Source: Nageia nagi
Lineage: Eukaryota > Pinophyta
Reading direction: 5' to 3'
NCBI GenBank assembly: GCA_050084985.1
Contig: JBITNC010000001.1
Coordinates: 148,180,001 to 148,244,000 of the forward strand
Length of the DNA stretch: 64,000 bases
Shown: positions 21,400 through 33,419 of the stretch, piece by piece
Position numbering within the stretch: the stretch's first letter is position 1
How the letters are laid out: every line of letters begins with the position of its first letter
The notes under the pieces: model-generated
The model's database searches: none
What the model was told of the DNA's origin: nothing
The model's input: the letters and a program-made list of their open reading frames with translations, nothing else
Translations under genes and position numbers: made by a program

Positions 21400-21840
21400 T
21401 TCTAAAACCTTACAAAAGTCTATTTTTTGTTTATTTTTTCTAAAGAACATTTTAAGAAAATAATTTCTTGAGGTACTTGGTCTATTAGGAATTCACTTCT
21501 AATTCTATAAGAATATAATAAGGATTTTATTATGGATAAATTTACCTCGATTGAAGTCCCTATGTGGGTGGAGTTTTTGAACCTTCTCATATCATACTAG
21601 ATTTTCTATGTAATATAACTAAACCTTTAGGCAAGTTTATATGTTTTAAGGAACCCAAATTATTTGGAACATGACCAACCAAGGGAATTTTTGTTAAGGT
21701 AGATCTTACTAAACATTTACTATAGTTTGTTGACATTGAAGTTAAGGATAAGATGCTTTGTCAGAGGGTTCAGTAAATAGGCCTCTCAAATAATTATTTT
21801 ATTATCAATTACCAAACCATAAGATTAATGAGTGTTCACT
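21400..21840 (+). pseudogene. LINE ORF1 remnant (DUF4283-like RNA-binding region)
   Basis: ORF1 proteins bind LINE RNA. In broken plus-strand frames I read FKKIIS, GTWSIRNSLLIL, VPMWVEFLNLLISY, then PLGKFICFKEP and GIFVKVDLTKHL, then MLCQRVQ. This order (gpW...n.l.l, PvWV.l..lp.., lGk...., v.VevDl.k.lp, ...vqYe.l) is the plant LINE DUF4283 region leading toward a zinc knuckle, which I did not find. Many stops. Orientation and position agree with the endonuclease downstream. Confidence 0.7.
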
Positions 21841-22390
21841 TATGGATGATAATTTTAGCAAAATTCAGCTCCTACAAATAATGGTTAAAATGTAAAAAGT
21901 AACATTATTAGAGGAAATGGTCAAATTATTTAGAGTAATAATAAAGAAAATGGAACACAAGGAAGTAAAGATATCCAAATGAATGGAGCTAAATAAATAA
22001 TAGATAAAATCATCAATAAAATGGTCATGCCTAGGTATTGACACCCCCAAAAGCTCATCCAAGCCTTTTCACTCCCTCTCTGGTTCAACTTGAAGCATCT
22101 CCCTCCAAATAATATGTGGTGTCTGTAATGAAGCCATCAAGTTATTTTGCAGTAGTTTTCCACTATCATACTTTGGGGAGCACGATCATATGGTCTAGCT
22201 CTATTTCTACACCTAAAGGATAGAGTGGTATACTTTTTTGGAATCCTCTTCCTAGGATTTTAGTTTATATAAAAGAAAATGAAATGAAGCACCCATTCCA
22301 GAGTAAGTTAATGCATTTGAATCCATAGATGACTTAAAGGATACAAAGGATGTTATGGAGGTATAGGATGATTTTCACCTTAAAAATTCT
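21841..22390 (+). other. LINE sequence between ORF1 and endonuclease, no clear frame
   Basis: Decayed; no domain motif recognised. Probably holds the end of ORF1 and the first part of the endonuclease. Confidence 0.45.
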
Positions 22391-22399
22391 AATTGATTG

Positions 22400-23290
22400 T
22401 TGTCTCATAGAATGTTATAGGGCTATTAGATTTGATTTCTTGCCATGTGGGTAGTTAGGATATGTTATTTCTTTAGGAAGTTAAAGTAGCTAGCATTAAA
22501 CTTGAATTTTTCTATAGCTCACTTTCACTTTGAGGTACTATCTATATCATGAATCATGAGCACAAAAATGGGGGAGCAATCATAATCATTTCCTAAAGGT
22601 GGTAATATTATATTGTAATTTGGGGGGTGAAACCCACCAACCAAGTTGTTTAGACTCTATTTGAGTTAAAGGGTAAACCTTTTTTTATTAATATTATGCC
22701 TTGAACTATGAACCCAATAGATGTGCACTCTGGTGGTGGATTGCCATGAATATTTCAAGTGCCACTTGGATTCTCTATGGATACTTTCACATGCTTAAAA
22801 AATCTAGTTATAAGAAAATTCCCTCCCTAATGAGGTGGTAAAATTGGAAGAGAGAATCATTTTACTTCATAAAAAGTAAACTAGTTTGTATGATCTTAAT
22901 TTTTGCTTCATTATTGATGAATTCTAGGATGAATAATGGTTCACTTGGTATAACATGAAAAATGGAGATAACAGAGTATTAACAAGATTGGATCAATCTA
23001 TAATGTCAAAAAATAATACTTTCCACTTTATCAAAAAATCCAACTTGGTACCATTTGTATCAATTATTCTAGGGATCACCCTATACGATCTTGCTCTAAT
23101 AACTTTCTCTATGGAACCATCTAATGTTAGACTATTAAAATTCCCTACTCAATTTTACTTCAATACTTCTTGTTTAGATCAACCTTCTATTATCACCCAT
23201 ATCCACCATGTGTGGAATCTTATCCTTAGGTCCAAATCCTCTGCTAGATGGATTGTTTGATGGAATGATACCACAAAAAGAAAAATAATC
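22400..23290 (+). pseudogene. LINE endonuclease domain remnant
   Basis: The AP-like endonuclease nicks target DNA to prime LINE insertion. Best part is 22955-23260: RVLTRLDQSIMSKNN, then the segment ending YDLALITFSMEP where SDHSPI is expected, then FYFNTSCLDQPSIITHIHHV and WNLILRSKSSARWIV. These match the C-terminal half of plant LINE endonuclease and its linker. The SDH catalytic triplet is lost. The text stops at 23290, where an LTR begins, which marks the interruption. Confidence 0.75.
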
Positions 23291-23291
23291 C

Positions 23292-23913
23292 TATAGACAC
23301 CTAAAAGTGAATTATTATTTATTAAACAATTGATTTTAGAGCCTCAATTATGTATTATGCAAAAAGGGGTTAAGTAATACCTTAAGTCCTAATAAAGCTA
23401 TGTAATATATCTAGTGGACCCTTGTGGCATGTACAAGGTATCAAAAAGATCTAAGTCATGTAAAGATGTATCATATATAAAGGCATCAATTGATGACCTT
23501 AAACCTTACAAGAAAATGAAGATGAGGAGGAATCTAGAGAGATTCTAGCATATGTTACATCATTATGTTATGTGTAAATATTATTTATAAGTTATACATT
23601 ATATTTGCTATCTGATAATTCTTTCATTCACTCATTGCTATATTCTTGATTACATCTATTATATTGCTTATTTTAGGTCTCTAGCAGCGTACCTCTTTTA
23701 GGATGCCAATGGCTTGCAATTTAACGAATGTATGCTCATCTTTTATGTATGTTGCTTCTAATGGAATGAATATGTGATCTAATTAAACATAAGTATTTTT
23801 CTATTATTTGTTATTACCATATTTCAATATATGCGATAATAAGAAACAAGTAGATAAATAATGAGTTAATTAACCCCCATAAATAATTATATGCATTATT
23901 TTGGGTCTACATT
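23292..23913 (+). repeat. 5' LTR of element A
   Basis: Begins TATAGACACCTAAAAGTG (first bases probably mutated from TG) and ends TGGGTCTACA; ends are inverted (TAGAC/GTCTA). 622 bp. Start resembles 11705 and 13815. The following bases do not show a clear primer-binding site. Confidence 0.65.
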
Positions 23914-24213
23914 TTGCTAAACCTATCTATTCAATTCATCTTTCCCTTTCAATGAGATCTCATGAAACCTCTATATCAGATCTACACCATTAGAGGCATA
24001 CATTGTTATTCTTAGGCCATCAATGACATGAAAATGGAGCATATTGTGTCCCTCCTTTAGGAATTAAACACGAACATGGCCAAAATACAAAAATAAATAG
24101 CAATAATGAACAATTCAAGTAGTTCAACACTTGGTCCTATTATCCAAGCTAGGCCTTATAATATCACATAATCATAAAGTTTGGATGAATATTATGGCAT
24201 CTTCATTTCACCC

Positions 24214-25016
24214 TTAATGGATGACATCCACAATTTTCCCCTACCAACCGATCAAAAGGCCCCCAAGTTTGAGATGTTTAGCAGTGAACGAGATCCCAAA
24301 CAACATCTCATTAGCTTTCAGTAGGAGTGCTTGATAATGTTAGGATTAGAGAAAATATTGATGGTTAAATTCTTCCCAAGGAGTCTAAAAGGGGATGCTA
24401 CTCAATGGTTTTATGCTCTACCTAGTAATTCAATTGATTTATTTAAGACCTTAGTCAAAGCATTCATGGACCAATACAAACATAATATCAAAGAGAAAAG
24501 CAATTTGTTTGAATTATGCACACTTTTACAAGGAAGAAATGCAACCCTAGAGAAGTATATTCTAAGATTTAAAATGGTGTGGCAATCTATTAGAAGTAAA
24601 TTATATGAGCATGAAATTTATGTTAATTTTCATGAATCTATTATACATGTTCTTCATTTGTATGCTCTAGCACTAAAGATATAGGTTTTAGTGTACTAAT
24701 CCAATATTTCTTGAAAAAAGAAAAGGTATTATTAGCTTTGGAAGAGCTTAAGTATTCACCTAACCCTTTTGTTAAAGAAAATCACAAAATATATGCAAAT
24801 AAAGATGAAAAACTAGTACATATGGTGGATAGACCTACTTCTCCTCCAAAGTTACAAAGGTCTAATAATGCAAAAGAGAATTCAAACACATTTTTGGTGC
24901 AACCATGCATTATTTTGAGAGATATAATGAAAAAGGGAATTTTACATCCCCTTGAATGCTCTCCTCAAGATGATAATACCCCCATGGGATGCTTTGATGC
25001 CTATTGCACTTACTAG
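24214..25016 (+). pseudogene. Element A gag (capsid region)
   Basis: Two open parts, 24331-24684 and 24711-25016, plus an upstream stretch. Capsid motifs: APKFEMFSSERDPKQHL near 24260, a TAG where Trp is expected near 24321, then FFPRSLKGDATQWFYALPSN and LFKTLVKAFMDQYKHNI, LCTLLQGRNATLEKYILRF. This is the retrotransposon gag domain common in Tat and Athila groups. The region to 25490 is further gag or linker with stops. Confidence 0.85.
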
Positions 25017-25490
25017 CAAAGAAAAGGGCATTCTTAAAATTTTTGTAAGACATTAGGGATAATAATATTGGATCTTGTTAAGCAAGGAAGTATGAAATTT
25101 ATGAAAGCCATACCAAACAAGTACCTACAATTAATATCATCTCAATGGATAAGGAGGTTTTCATTAACTTGATAAGAGGATGCCCACACCATGTTCCAAA
25201 TCTATTCATAATGGAATAAGTAAGTATCCCATCTAATCCTAAAGTTTATAGCATGATTGATCAATTGAAAAATACATCTACAAAAATTAGCATATATGAT
25301 CTTATTTCTAATCAACTTATATGATCTTATTTCTACTTCTTGATTTCATAGGGATATATTATATGCCTTGTTTAAAAATGAAACTATCCCTACTAATATT
25401 TTAGTTGCTATATTTTTTGAAAAAAAAAATAGAACCATTAAGGAATATAATGCTATTTCTTTTTAACAATCTAAAAAGTGAAATCAAGAA

Positions 25491-25870
25491 TTGATAGATG
25501 AATTTTTAGCTTTATATATCACATCTATGGTTGATGGATGGGAAGTTAAACTAATAATGGTAGATAATGGATCAGTTGTAAATGTATGGTCTAATCATTT
25601 TTTGATTGAATTGCAAGAGAAAGGTGTAGAAATCCCTCCATTAGAAGAAGCTACTTTCATAATTAGGGCCTATGATAGCTCATCAAATAAACCATTGGGA
25701 ATAGCTACAATTATGATTACCATAGGTGCCAAGACTATAGTAGCAAAATTTTAAGTTGTAGAGTCCAAATTATCATATAACATGCTATTAAGGAGACCTT
25801 AGATTCATGATATGGATGCAATACCATCCACATTACATGGAAGATTGAAGTTTGAATTTTAAGATGAAGT
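25491..25870 (+). pseudogene. Element A protease
   Basis: Aspartic protease of the retropepsin fold, which cuts the polyprotein. Active-site phrase VDNGSVVNVWSNHFL near 25560 (the Asp is present; the usual Thr/Ser-Gly reads Asn-Gly). Later YNMLLRRP, HDMDAIPSTLHGRLKF marks the flap and C-terminal part and is typical of Tat/Athila proteases. A TAA at about 25752 and a TAG near 25800 stand where Gln and Trp are expected. Confidence 0.85.
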
Positions 25871-26829
25871 ACATATAGTCATGGGAGATCCTGAACCATA
25901 TGCACTCTATAATGTTGCTGATTTTGAAGATCTTACCATGTTACTACCATGATATGAGATAGAACCCTTGGAATGCCCTACATTGGGGGTAACTACAAAT
26001 GAATAGGTCCATATCATGGAGATAAGTATGGGAACCTACAAAATTGATGACACAAACCTCTTTACATCTATAAAAGATTTGGGAAAACCCTATGTGTTAG
26101 CTATTAAAGGTCACCAACAATGTGCAATACTACCAACAGGCCACCTACAACATAAAATAGATGAAGATAGTGACCAATCTTGCTCTACCTTATCTAAAAT
26201 ATCAAACAAGACATCTTTAACAGACATACCATCATCTTCTGAACTAGGTAATATCTTTCGCTCTTCATTTGTCCATAAGTACATGGTTCAAAATTACAAA
26301 TACAAAGGGGGGGTTTAGTAAAATCTAAATAAGGAATGCATGCTTTCCCTAATATTTCTAAGGCTCAAATGACCAAAACAAGCTTAGGTAGTGATGTTCA
26401 AGTACAACAAAAATGGGGTCTAATTAAATTTTTTAAAGAATGCAATTTGATAGAGTTATCAGATGATATTGATGAGTCTATACCTCTTGAATTTGACTAT
26501 TTTAGTACTAATGATGATCTTCTTGAATACTTGGGGGCACACTCAAAATTACTTGAATCTAATGAGAAATGTAAAGTAACTTATACCCTTAATGAATATG
26601 CTTATTTTAGTCAAGAGATCAATTTTTATGAAGTATTGTAGGTCCAACCCTTAGATTCAACTAATGATTTTGTACCAAACATTGAGGAGCTACCATCATT
26701 ATTGCAAAGGAAATAAGATCTCATATTTCCTTAAGAAGAGTTGATACACATCAATATTTACACTTCAAATGATGAAAGATGGATACAAATTGGAGTAGCC
26801 CTACCTCCTCAATAATAAGAAAGGTATAA
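25871..26829 (+). pseudogene. Element A protease-RT linker
   Basis: Open parts 26016-26318 and 26336-26641 lie in broken order between protease and RT. No catalytic motif. The acidic stretch IELSDDIDESIPLEFDY and the spacing are as in the long linkers of Tat-like pol. Function unknown. Confidence 0.6.
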
Positions 26830-27545
26830 ATTAAGACTTAAACCTCAAAAAATTTACAATTGGTGTTACTTTTGGTAAATTATTAGGGTTCATGGTTTCT
26901 AATCAAGGAATAGAAGTAGACCTTAAGAAGGTTAAAGCCATTATTAGTATGCCTCCACCCAAAAAATTGAAATAATTAAGGAGCCTCCAAGGAAAAATAA
27001 ATTTAGTTAGAATATTCATTTCACAACTTAGAGACAAGTGTAGGCCATTCACCCATTTTCTCAAAAATGATTTCAAGTTTGTATGGGATGATAATTGTCA
27101 AAAACCATTTGAGGATATCAAATATTATTTTCTTAATCCTCCTATCCTAGTTCCCATGGATTTTTCAAAACCTAATTACTTATAATTCTTAGCCACATTA
27201 TATGCATTAGGCACAATGCTTTATCAAAAAGGAAAAAGCCATCTATTATCTTAGCAAAATGTTGATTGACTATGAGACTAGATACACACCTATGGAAAAT
27301 ATTTGCTATGGTATTGTCTTCACTGTTGAAAAATTGAGACATTATTTATTATATTGCACTACATTTATTGTTATTAATGTTAACCAATTGAAATACCTTA
27401 TGGCTAAGTAGCATCTATTAGGTGGACTTGCAAAATGGCTAATGTTGTTACAAGAATTTGACATCAATGTTGTAAAGAAAAAATCTATCAAAGGCCAAGC
27501 AATGTGGATTTGATAGCTGATTTCCCTTAAGATGGGGAAGCAATC
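26830..27545 (+). pseudogene. Element A reverse transcriptase C-terminal part and RNase H, palm deleted
   Basis: Begins mid-domain near 26840 with the segment LLGFMVSNQGIEVDLKKVKA, the region after the catalytic Asp pair. RT fingers and palm, including YxDD, are absent, so about 500 bases were deleted near 26830. Then the connection (LRSLQGKINLVRIFISQL), and RNase H pieces YETRYTPMENICYGIVF and LRHYLLYCTTFIVINV. Several frameshifts and stops. Confidence 0.82.
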
Positions 27546-27639
27546 ATCCATAAAGAATTTTCAAATGAATATCAAGGTTACCTACATCATCAATAGCATG
27601 AGTACTTGATATAGGGCCACCAACGATGTGACTTTGTTG

Positions 27640-27945
27640 AGATTTCGATCCCCAATAACTACATATGCCTCAAAAAAGATGAGCTAACTATTTGGACTCT
27701 GTATTTTGATGGTTCAAAATTCTCTCATGGATTAGAAGTAGGTATTATCTTTATATATCCCATAAATGAGGTAATCCCTATGGCTTACAAACTTAGTTTT
27801 GATTGCATAAACAATATGGTTGAATATGAGGCATTGATATTAGGCTTGAAAGCTACTATAAATTTGAAAATCAAGGATATAGAGATATATGGGGATTCAC
27901 AGCTTGTCATCAATCAAGTGCAGGGTTTATTTGATACTTAAAATA
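27640..27945 (+). pseudogene. Element A archaeal-type RNase H
   Basis: A second RNase H of the archaeal/plant type, characteristic of Tat-lineage elements. Motifs: WTLYFDGSKFSHG near 27690, NMVEYEALILGLKA near 27815, IYGDSQLVINQVQG near 27890. The Asp, Glu and Asp of the active site are kept. It lies between RNase H and integrase, the usual Tat position. Confidence 0.88.
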
Positions 27946-28050
27946 AAAATTTAAAGCCTTATATACTTATGTTTATTTATTTAATGGATCAATTTTTATA
28001 GATATACTATTTAGAATATTCCAAGAACTAATAATAGGTATGCAGATGCA

Positions 28051-28616
28051 ATGGAAAGTGAAACTTCTCTAGAACCAATTGAGATTGAGGATGAAGAGAC
28101 CATCCTCATAATTCATAATTTAATCTTTCCTTCTTACATAGATCATATGGATGAGATTCAATATTGTCTTATTGTGAAAGAGAATGATTTTCAAAATTGG
28201 TACTTTGATATCTATAATTACTTAAAAAAATCAAACAATTCTTGAAAATTTTGATAGAAATGAAAGAGTGAGATTGAAAAGAAATGTAGTAAGATGTATG
28301 ATCATTGGGGAAGTATTATATAAGAGTTAATTTTATGGTGCATTACTAATATTTTTGATACAATATGAGATAAATATTAGCTTATAACAAGCTCATGATG
28401 GTTTATGTGGTGGTCACTTCTATGCAAAAGCACTACACACTAAAAGCTTGAGGATTGGATATTATTGGCCTATTATGGAAGAGGATTGTAAATATCCTAT
28501 AAAAACTTATTTTTAATGCCAAAAATATGAAAATTTAGAGAAGTAACCTACCCAAGAATTACATTCTATTATTTCTCCATGACCATTTGCTACTTGGGGT
28601 ATAGATTTGATTAACA
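28051..28616 (+). pseudogene. Element A integrase, N-terminal part only
   Basis: After a linker (28051-28245), the zinc finger region reads GLCGGHFYAKALHTKSLRIG near 28405 and YWPIMEEDC near 28465. The core starts PFATWGIDLI near 28590 and is cut off there. A TGA stands where Trp is expected just before PFATW. The remaining core is absent from the window. Confidence 0.85.
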
Positions 28617-29560
28617 TGTAAGGAAAGTAAGTTTCTAAGTCAAACTCTGGGAGTTATAAAAGTATAGGTGTTATGGGAAATATTGTAAATAAGAGTTCTT
28701 GTTTAGTCCAAATTCACAAGCATGCCATGTTGTAAATCCCATTGATTTCTAAAAGAAAGTCTCAATCGTACACCAAAAATTTGGGGGAAGTATTTCAAGA
28801 ACATATCTTCTAGAGCCCACTAATTTTGAGTGGTGATGTCATCCTTTTGGTCTAAAATTAGTGGGTATTAAAATAATCATTAACAAGCCATACCACATTC
28901 AATGGGAGATATTTTATGAAGACAACTAGGTAGAGCCCATAAATTTTGAATGATGATGTCATACATTTTTGCCTAAAATTAGAGGGTGTTAAGTGAACCC
29001 CAATCGTAATTAGAATCCAACAAATAAAAATAGAACTCGCTAGATAGAAGGAAGAATAATGGGTTGGAAAGAACACTCATATCCACTTGATCATGAATGT
29101 TTGACCCTCAAGGCTCTATCAATGTGTCAACCATGACTCATTTCCACATAATAGTAGTAGTTCTTCTAAGGATTTCAATGATATAATATTGATTACCCTC
29201 ATTATTTCATGCAACTAGGAATTACAGTGCTTATCATTAATGGTTGTAAAGAAGTAGATTACTATCAATAGAATACAGTTCTAGATCATACTAATCAAGT
29301 CGATAGACATTATGTCTTCAATCAGAAATAGTCCTAGGATAATACAATCAATGATAAATCAAAAGAATTGTAGCTTGATAGTACAATGGCTTAGAGATAT
29401 CAAGTTCCTAGACCTTGGCACTGATTATGCTTATTTACTATGTAATTTGATACAGTTGTGATTGGAATTGTACATTTGTGAATAGTTTATTTTATTTCTA
29501 TCAATAAATAGAGTATTTAAGTGTATTAATGATGAAAAACCACCCAAATATGGATGTAAA

Positions 29561-29570
29561 TATATAAATA
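29561..29570 (+). promoter_or_regulatory. TATA-like element in the LTR of element B
   Basis: TATATAAATA; the same motif stands at the equivalent place of the other repeat (about 41569). Confidence 0.55.
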
Positions 29571-29868
29571 GTCAACTATTGTAAGTCCAAGGGGTTAGAC
29601 ATTCTAGCAAATTTGCCCAAGTATGTAAGATGCTTTCATGTGTGATAATGCAAATTGATGATTCTTTTCCCTTTGAAATATGTGTATTTTCATTACACTT
29701 TTTGAATGTTATGTATGAAATGTTATCTTAAGTTATGGTTTTGTATTATGACTATGAGACCCCAAGGGTAAGATAGTTTACTATTCTTTATCTTGGTTAT
29801 GGATTACTACTTATGCTATAATGCCCAAGCTATATAGTGTTATATGCTTTTTAGTTTAATGTGTTAAT

Positions 29869-29974
29869 ATCTTTCTTATTACTCTTAGCTTTTTTATCTC
29901 TTTCCTATCACTCTTAGCCTTTTTATCTCTTTCCTATAACTCTTAGCCTTTTTATCTCTTTCCTGCTACTTTTA
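29869..29974. repeat. 29-bp minisatellite in the 5' LTR of element B
   Basis: About four units with core TTTTTATCTCTTTCCTAT followed by a variant of TACTCTTAGCC. Pyrimidine-rich on the plus strand. Confidence 0.9.
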
Positions 29975-30147
29975 ATCTTCACAATAGATAGGAACTAGCC
30001 TAGAAATTAGAGATTAAGTAGAAAACCAACACAAGTGCATCCCCACCACCTTTCACTTTTTCAAGTACCCTACTATTATGGTCAATGTAGAACATGAACA
30101 TACCAAACCCTTGAGGTTAGGTTATATTGATCAATAGTAGAAAAGTC

Positions 30148-30515
30148 CATTTTTGACATGCTTGATGGGACATGAGCTAAATTCCATATTTAGTGGGTGT
30201 GAATGGGCTAGATAGTTGTGTCTGGTAAGCTATCAATTAGTTTTTCAAATATTATAATATTTTTACTACCTTATTGGTGACTTTGCTATCAACTAGTCAA
30301 TATTTTGAAACTTGGCACCTCTAGAATGCAAACTTACTAGAATTAGTACCAAAAATTCCCTTAGATAGCTTAGATTTCAAGAGCTATCAATTCCTCATAG
30401 GAGAAATAGGTAAAATATTTCTCAAGTTATATCCCCTTAAATTATTTTAAGACCTATCCCATTATCATTTGTATTTGATTCTACCTTAAAAAATCCTTCA
30501 CCTAACAAAATTGGT
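30148..30515 (+). other. Leader of element B
   Basis: Between the LTR and gag. No clear tRNA primer-binding site and no ORF. Confidence 0.5.
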
Positions 30516-30519
30516 CCAA

Positions 30520-32200
30520 GCATGGCTCAGCTTGCTCTTGTTGATTTCTTTACTTGGAATAATGGCCATCCCTTGGTAGTTGTTGCTAATTCACCAATAA
30601 TTACTCAAGTAGCTTAAGGTTTTAATTAGATATGATGGGTCTGGTAGAACACCATATGAGCATTGTCAAGATATTTCTCTTTTGGTTTCAAGTTTTGATA
30701 TCACTGATGAAATGGTGATAACCATATTACTATCATATTCTTTTAAAGGAACAGTAGTTGAATGGTTCATAACTCTTGCCTCTCAATCTATAAATACTTG
30801 GAGAGAGTTATGTCAAGATTTGATCAAAAAATTTGCTATTGATGGTGATGATAGTACCTTTTTGAGCCTCATAGCATGTATCAAAAGACACCCTCATGAA
30901 TCTATTGATGATTTAAATATTAGATTTGACAAAACATGGAAATCTATTTCAACAAGGATTAGACCAACAAATGCACAAGCTTTAGTATACTATAGGAAAG
31001 CTTTTCTCATTGATCTTAATATGCTTATTGTTATGTTGGGAGATACTTTCCTAGATGTTTAGCAGATTGCTAAAACCTCTAAACATACTTTTGTATCCTC
31101 TACAAACATGAAACCAAGAATCATTATACCTTTATTTCCTAATCTACCTCCTAAACAACCTCCATAAATTGCTCATCCTTGAGTTTTAGCCTTAGCATAT
31201 CCTCTTAAACCTATTGTTCAAAATCAAGTACCAGCACTACCTGCTCTCATATCTATAAATATAAATATTGATTCTAAATCTTAGGAGAAAGATAGAATAA
31301 GGTAGATGGAGGTGACTATTAGAAATCTTACCAATAAGCTCATTCTGTAAGAAAAGAAGAATCAGGGCTTTAATTAGAGAAGATATGATAATCAATATCA
31401 GCCTAGATATCAGCCCAAGAATAACCCATCAAAATAGCCTAATGCTCCTAAAGCAATTGATAATGTAGTTATGGCTTATTATATAAAAAGTGATTCTCTA
31501 GGAATTACATAATGGTGGTCTCTATGTTCAGATCCTCATTTCCTAGACTCATGTGCCATCTATCAACATTAGTACTTGGGCTTGCATTCAAACTAAATGG
31601 TGGAACCTACATTAGATCCTCCTACTAACCTAACCATGGTCAATTTTTAGCTTTTGGGTTATGCTAGATAATAGGCTAATTATGTACAAACTAAAGCCTC
31701 ATCTTCAACAACCTTGCAATATCCCTAAGTCACTTGGTAAAATCAATAGGCCATTCCAATGCAACCTAAATAAAAAAGATCTAATTCTCCTATGATCTAG
31801 CCATAAAATCAAGAAAAATAACTTCCCACACATCTAGGTTGTATTTCTCAGGATCTGGATAATACTACCTCTATTACAGTAAATCTCAATACAACCAAAA
31901 AAGATGTCCTAGAGAAGGAGATGTCTCATCCATTAAGATATCTATTTATCACTGATCATCACAAAGAAAATGCCACTCAATAATTCAAAACTTATCAACT
32001 AAAAAAAGCAAGTAAGTCTATCCCTTTTGCTTCATATAACATTATGGAAGAACTGAAGAAAATACCTTCTAAAATGACCATGTTTGATGTATTAATGATT
32101 CTAGTTCATACGGACCTTTTGCAAGAAGCTTTGAAGTTAAAAAATAGTAAGAAAATGGTAAATAAGGGTAATGTTATCTTTGCAATATCTAATGATGTAC
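30520..32200 (+). pseudogene. Element B gag
   Basis: Starts near 30520 with MAQLALVDFF. The open capsid part 30682-31062 reads FKGTVVEWFITLASQSINTW, then LCQDLIKKFAIDGD and FLSLIACIKRHPHESIDDL, the retrotransposon gag domain. The rest (31063-32200) is Pro/Gln-rich with many TAA and TAG codons where Gln or Trp is expected, ending with an open stretch 32044-32310 that leads into protease. A weak CHH-type knuckle may lie near 31540 (HFLDSCAIYQH). Confidence 0.8.
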
Positions 32201-32204
32201 CTTC

Positions 32205-32820
32205 AGCTCCTATAGGTATAAGAATACCCCTACCTTTTTATCTTTCTCTTAGAGTAGAAGCATGGGTAGTTAATAACTGTATGATAGATACCAAGCTACT
32301 ATTACTATGATTCCCAAAGCAGTTGTAGATCAAATGAAGTTGTATATTACTAGATACATCAATGGTGTTATACAATAGGATTATTCCTTTGTAGATGTTG
32401 TTGGTAGTGTTAAAGGAGTTCCAATAACCCTTAATGCATTCCCTAATATTTGTGTCATTCAAGATATTATTGTTGTTGACCTTCCACCTTTTTTTAGAAT
32501 TTGTTTGTCTAGAGAATTCATTGCCAAATTGAGAGTGTACCTAGCATTATATTATTCACATCTTTTACTTCCTTTCCAAAATAAACAAGTAAAGATTTTG
32601 AATGAGGGTACCAAAAGTGTTCATCTTAAAAAGAACATAGAGAAAAACTATTTGAATGGCCCTTAACCTATAGAAGTGTTTGAAAGGGATACACTCAAAG
32701 AAATACTACAAATAATTGAAATCCTTTTAGAAAATGATCTAAATTATCATGCCATAGACATTGGTATGGGAAACTATTATTTACATGAAAATGTGCAACC
32801 AATTTCAATTATAGGTTAAA
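32205..32820 (+). pseudogene. Element B protease
   Basis: LRVEAWVVNNCMIDTK at about 32250-32295 is the start of a retropepsin; the Asp-Thr pair is followed by Lys instead of Gly, and the frame then breaks. In the next frame come TTIMIPKAVVDQM-like sequence, then GVPITLNAFPNICVIQDIIV and VVDLPPFFRICLSREFI. The latter resembles the second half of Tat-type proteases. Inactive by frameshift and stops. Confidence 0.65.
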
Positions 32821-32825
32821 GGGAG

Positions 32826-33160
32826 TATGAAGTATGGATAATGTAATTTGATGGAACAATATGTAAACATGGATATGGAGCTAGTGTTATTTTTAAATCA
32901 CTAAAAGGATATATAAGTAAGTTCTCATTCAGATTCACATGGATTTTTACAAATAATGCTACTAAGTATGAAGCCCTTAATTTAGGGTTATCTAAAGCAA
33001 TCAATATGGGCATCAAATGTCTAATTATGCATGGTGATTTTGAATTGGTCATAAAGTAAGTAAGAAACTAAATTAGTGCAAAGCATCACTATTTGAATAC
33101 CTACAAGAATAGAGTACAAGATTTTGTAGGAGTCATTCTTGGATATTAATTTTATATCTA
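32826..33160 (+). pseudogene. Element B archaeal-type RNase H, located upstream of RT
   Basis: Reads FDGTICKHGYGASVIFKSLK near 32850, then ATKYEALNLGLSKAINMG near 32960, then CLIMHGDFELVIKQVRNQIS near 33020. Asp, Glu and Asp of the active site are kept. It matches the archaeal-type RNase H of element A in motif order and spacing. It ends before the RT begins (about 33420) and no second copy is seen between RNase H and integrase. Tat elements are known with this domain after RT-RNase H, so its position here is unusual. It could instead reflect a rearrangement of this copy. Confidence 0.78.
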
Positions 33161-33419
33161 TTCTTAGGAGGTACAATTAAGTGGCTAATGAACTTGTTGG
33201 TAAAGGGGCATGTTATAATCCAACTCATTACAAAAGAGAAAGTTTTGGAGTTAAAGTTGAATGTAGGCCATCAGTGCCTGATGCTACAAATTTTTGGAAG
33301 GTATTTGACTTCAATGAGTATATTATGAATTTCTTACTAGATGAAGTAGTAGCTTATACCCTTGGTATTAAGTAACTACTTGATTGCTTCCAAGAGTCAA
33401 ATGTAATTCAACTTAGAGA

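Larger units (their letters stand above)
20601..23291 (+). mobile_element. LINE (L1-type), left part, interrupted at 23291
   Basis: Contains in order a probable 5' untranslated region, ORF1 remnant and endonuclease remnant; the RT half continues at 42214-45431. ATTACTCA at 20592-20599 and again at 45432-45439, right after the poly(A), could be the target duplication. With the right part it totals about 5.9 kb, near a full plant L1 (6-7 kb), with a gap of roughly 80-100 codons at the interruption. Heavily decayed. Confidence 0.7.
23292..28616 (+). mobile_element. Tat-like Ty3/gypsy element A, 3' end missing
   Basis: LTR, leader, gag, protease, partial RT, RNase H, archaeal-type RNase H and the integrase finger in plus-strand order. 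It stops abruptly at about 28616 at the first catalytic Asp of integrase, where element B begins. No 3' LTR of its kind follows element B. The RNase H order (RT, RNase H, archaeal RNase H, integrase) is that known for Tat/Ogre elements. Confidence 0.8.
28617..30147 (+). repeat. 5' LTR-like repeat of element B
   Basis: Starts TGTAAGGAAAGTAAGT. Shared TAACA precedes both repeat copies. Carries a TATA-like motif and about four copies of a 29-bp minisatellite. 56 bp shorter than its partner, mostly from minisatellite copy number. Confidence 0.8.
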